This document shows, piece by piece, positions 4,847 to 6,302 of a stretch of DNA of 6,302 nucleotides; position 1 is the first letter of the stretch, and each line of letters opens with the position of its first letter. The notes under the pieces were generated by a model. The model was not told the origin of the DNA and did not search any database. It worked only from the letters and a program-made list of their open reading frames with translations. Source of the stretch: Lactobacillaceae bacterium UBA5807 (lineage in GTDB: Bacteria; Bacillota; Bacilli; Lactobacillales; Lactobacillaceae); NCBI GenBank assembly GCA_002418005.1, contig DIDF01000047.1:1-6302 (forward strand), written 5' to 3'. The translations under genes were made by a program, and so were the position numbers.

Positions 4847-6181
4847 TTGGCATCAGAAATCAGTTTGGACCAAATCAGCAACTTCAAAGAAAACTTTAAA
4901 GACAGAAAAGATTCGAAAGTAATTGAACGGGCTGTCACCCATCAGGGAATTCTGGCAACGAGTGCAGATTTTGAATCTGATAGAAAAATGGACCCAACTT
5001 TTTCAATTGATTTATCAACCGGAAAGGTTCCAGACCAAAAACAAAGTGGTCGCTGTTGGATGTTTGCAGCTTTAAACACAATGCGTCATCATCTAATGAA
5101 CGATTTAAAAGTTGAAGATGGGTTTGAGCTTTCACAAAATTTTACTAATTTTTGGGACAAGTTTGAAAAATCAAATTACTTTTTAGAGAACGTTTTAAAA
5201 ACTGCAAATCAGCCCCTAGACTCTCGCAAAGTCGCTTGGCTAATGGAAACTCCTCAACAAGATGGCGGCCAATGGGACATGCTTTGTGCATTGATTGAAA
5301 AGTACGGGATTGTTCCTAAATATGCTATGCCTGAAACTTTTAACAGTGAAAAGTCTGCTCAGCTAAATAAATTTCTTAATCTGAAACTGCGCCATGACGC
5401 AATTATTTTAAGAAAGATGGTTAGCGATAACCAGTCTAAAGACCAAATCAATTCAAAGAAAAACGCAATGCTAAGCGATATCTACCGAATGCTTGTTTAT
5501 TCGTTGGGTGAACCAACTGACAAATTTGATTTTGAATATCGTGATAAAGATAAAAATTATCATATTGACCGGAATATAACTCCAAAACAATTTTATGAGA
5601 AGTATATCAAGTTAGATTTGGAAGATTATGTTTCATTCATTAATGCTCCTACCAAAGACAAGCCTTATCATAAGACCTATACAATTGAAATGCTTGGCAA
5701 CGTTGTAAATGGTCGACCAGTAAAGCATCTCAACTTACCGATGGACACCTTAAAGCAATTAGTAATTAAGCAACTCCAAAATGGAGAATCAGTTTGGTTT
5801 GGTAGCGATGTTGGCCAAAGTTCTAACTCCAAAAAAGGTATCATGGATACCAAGCTTTATGCTCCAGATGAATTATTTGATACTGATTTAACTCTTTCGA
5901 AAGCACAACGACTTGATTACTCCGAAAGTTTAATGACTCATGCTATGGTTATAACCGGTGTCGATTTAGTAGATGGCAAACCAACTAAATGGAAAGTTGA
6001 AAACAGTTGGGGAGAAAAAGTTGGCACAAAGGGTTACTTTGTAATGAGTGATAGCTGGATGAATGAATTTGTTTACCAATTTGTTATCAACAAAAAGTAC
6101 CTACCTAAAGATATTCTTGAAGAACAAAAGCAAGAACCAAAAGTTCTTCTTCCATGGGATCCAATGGGTGCTTTGGCTTAG
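4847..6181 (+). CDS. pepC: Aminopeptidase C (bleomycin hydrolase family, peptidase C1B)
   Basis: PepC is a cytosolic cysteine aminopeptidase that removes N-terminal residues from peptides imported by the oligopeptide system of lactic acid bacteria. The family forms hexamers with the active sites inside (family knowledge). The 444-residue protein has no signal peptide or membrane segment and is full length. The papain-like triad is present: C70 in QSGRCWMFA (66-74), H365 in MTHAMVITG (363-371) and N386 in ENSWG (385-389), with Q64 as the likely oxyanion-hole glutamine. The C-terminus PWDPMGALA matches the family's conserved tail, which reaches into the active site and enforces aminopeptidase specificity. 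The start is taken as TTG 4847 (MASEISLDQI) on ribosome-binding-site spacing; the open frame reaches GTG 4838. It ends with tandem stops, TAG then TAA (6179-6184). Confidence 0.98.
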   Translation: MASEISLDQISNFKENFKDRKDSKVIERAVTHQGILATSADFESDRKMDPTFSIDLSTGKVPDQKQSGRCWMFAALNTMRHHLMNDLKVEDGFELSQNFTNFWDKFEKSNYFLENVLKTANQPLDSRKVAWLMETPQQDGGQWDMLCALIEKYGIVPKYAMPETFNSEKSAQLNKFLNLKLRHDAIILRKMVSDNQSKDQINSKKNAMLSDIYRMLVYSLGEPTDKFDFEYRDKDKNYHIDRNITPKQFYEKYIKLDLEDYVSFINAPTKDKPYHKTYTIEMLGNVVNGRPVKHLNLPMDTLKQLVIKQLQNGESVWFGSDVGQSSNSKKGIMDTKLYAPDELFDTDLTLSKAQRLDYSESLMTHAMVITGVDLVDGKPTKWKVENSWGEKVGTKGYFVMSDSWMNEFVYQFVINKKYLPKDILEEQKQEPKVLLPWDPMGALA

Positions 6182-6302
6182 TAATCTGTATTTAAATACG
6201 AAAATATTAAACCTTTAGTTTTATAATTTTATCCTTGCCATAGCAGACAAAGGTGAAAGTAAATTTTAAATTAAAAGATTGTGGGATTTAACCTTTGAAC
6301 TG
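6182..6302. other. Intergenic region after pepC, no gene recognised
   Basis: These 121 AT-rich bases contain no convincing coding start. They hold a 12-bp palindrome, GTATTTAAATAC (6188-6199), and an imperfect inverted repeat, CAAAGGTGAAA (6248-6258) against TTTAACCTTTG (6287-6297), with one mismatch and a 28-nt loop. Neither is followed by a T-run inside the window. A lone TTGCCA (6235-6240) could be a -35 for a gene to the right, but no good -10 follows at normal spacing. Confidence 0.4.

Noticed and set aside
6188..6230. GTATTTAAATAC palindrome and following AT-rich arms as a pepC terminator
   Set aside because: The palindrome leaves no proper loop, the later arms pair imperfectly with almost only A-T, and there is no clean T-run.

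Overview
The window looks like a chromosomal housekeeping locus of a low-GC Firmicute, most likely a member of the Lactobacillaceae. The signs are AT-rich DNA, strong AAGGAGG-type ribosome binding sites, frequent TTG starts, a bacterial PepC aminopeptidase, a dUTPase of the lactobacillar type with an insert, and the gene neighbourhood itself. I cannot name the genus from the sequence alone.

Layout: two divergent gene groups leave a 170-bp region at 3887-4056. Leftward (minus strand) run dut (dUTPase, 3886-3347), radA (DNA repair/recombination ATPase, 3243-1870), a yacL-like membrane PIN-TRAM protein (1848-664) and the first 176 codons of gltX (glutamyl-tRNA synthetase, 529-1, cut by the window edge). 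Rightward (plus strand) run rpiA (ribose-5-phosphate isomerase A, 4057-4737) and pepC (aminopeptidase C, 4847-6181). The last 121 bp hold no gene I can recognise.

How the genes relate: dut keeps dUTP out of DNA, RadA processes recombination intermediates, the YacL-like protein is a predicted membrane-tethered nuclease of uncertain role, and GltX charges tRNA with glutamate. RpiA links ribose-5-phosphate and ribulose-5-phosphate in the pentose phosphate/phosphoketolase routes, and PepC completes peptide breakdown in the cytosol. The leftward order resembles the Bacillus radA-disA-yacL-ispD-ispF-gltX region with disA, ispD and ispF absent, as expected for lactobacilli that use the mevalonate pathway and CdaA.

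Four of the six genes (gltX, yacL, radA, pepC) start with TTG, each supported by a well-placed ribosome binding site. dut and rpiA start at ATG codons slightly inside the longest open frames. I found no mobile element, CRISPR array, tRNA, rRNA or convincing intrinsic terminator. No gene looks broken, and I see no evidence of a new multi-gene system. The more interesting points are small: the membrane PIN-TRAM protein, the dUTPase insert, a T7 tract that sets the spacing before the pepC start, back-to-back promoters, and two leader or intergenic hairpins.
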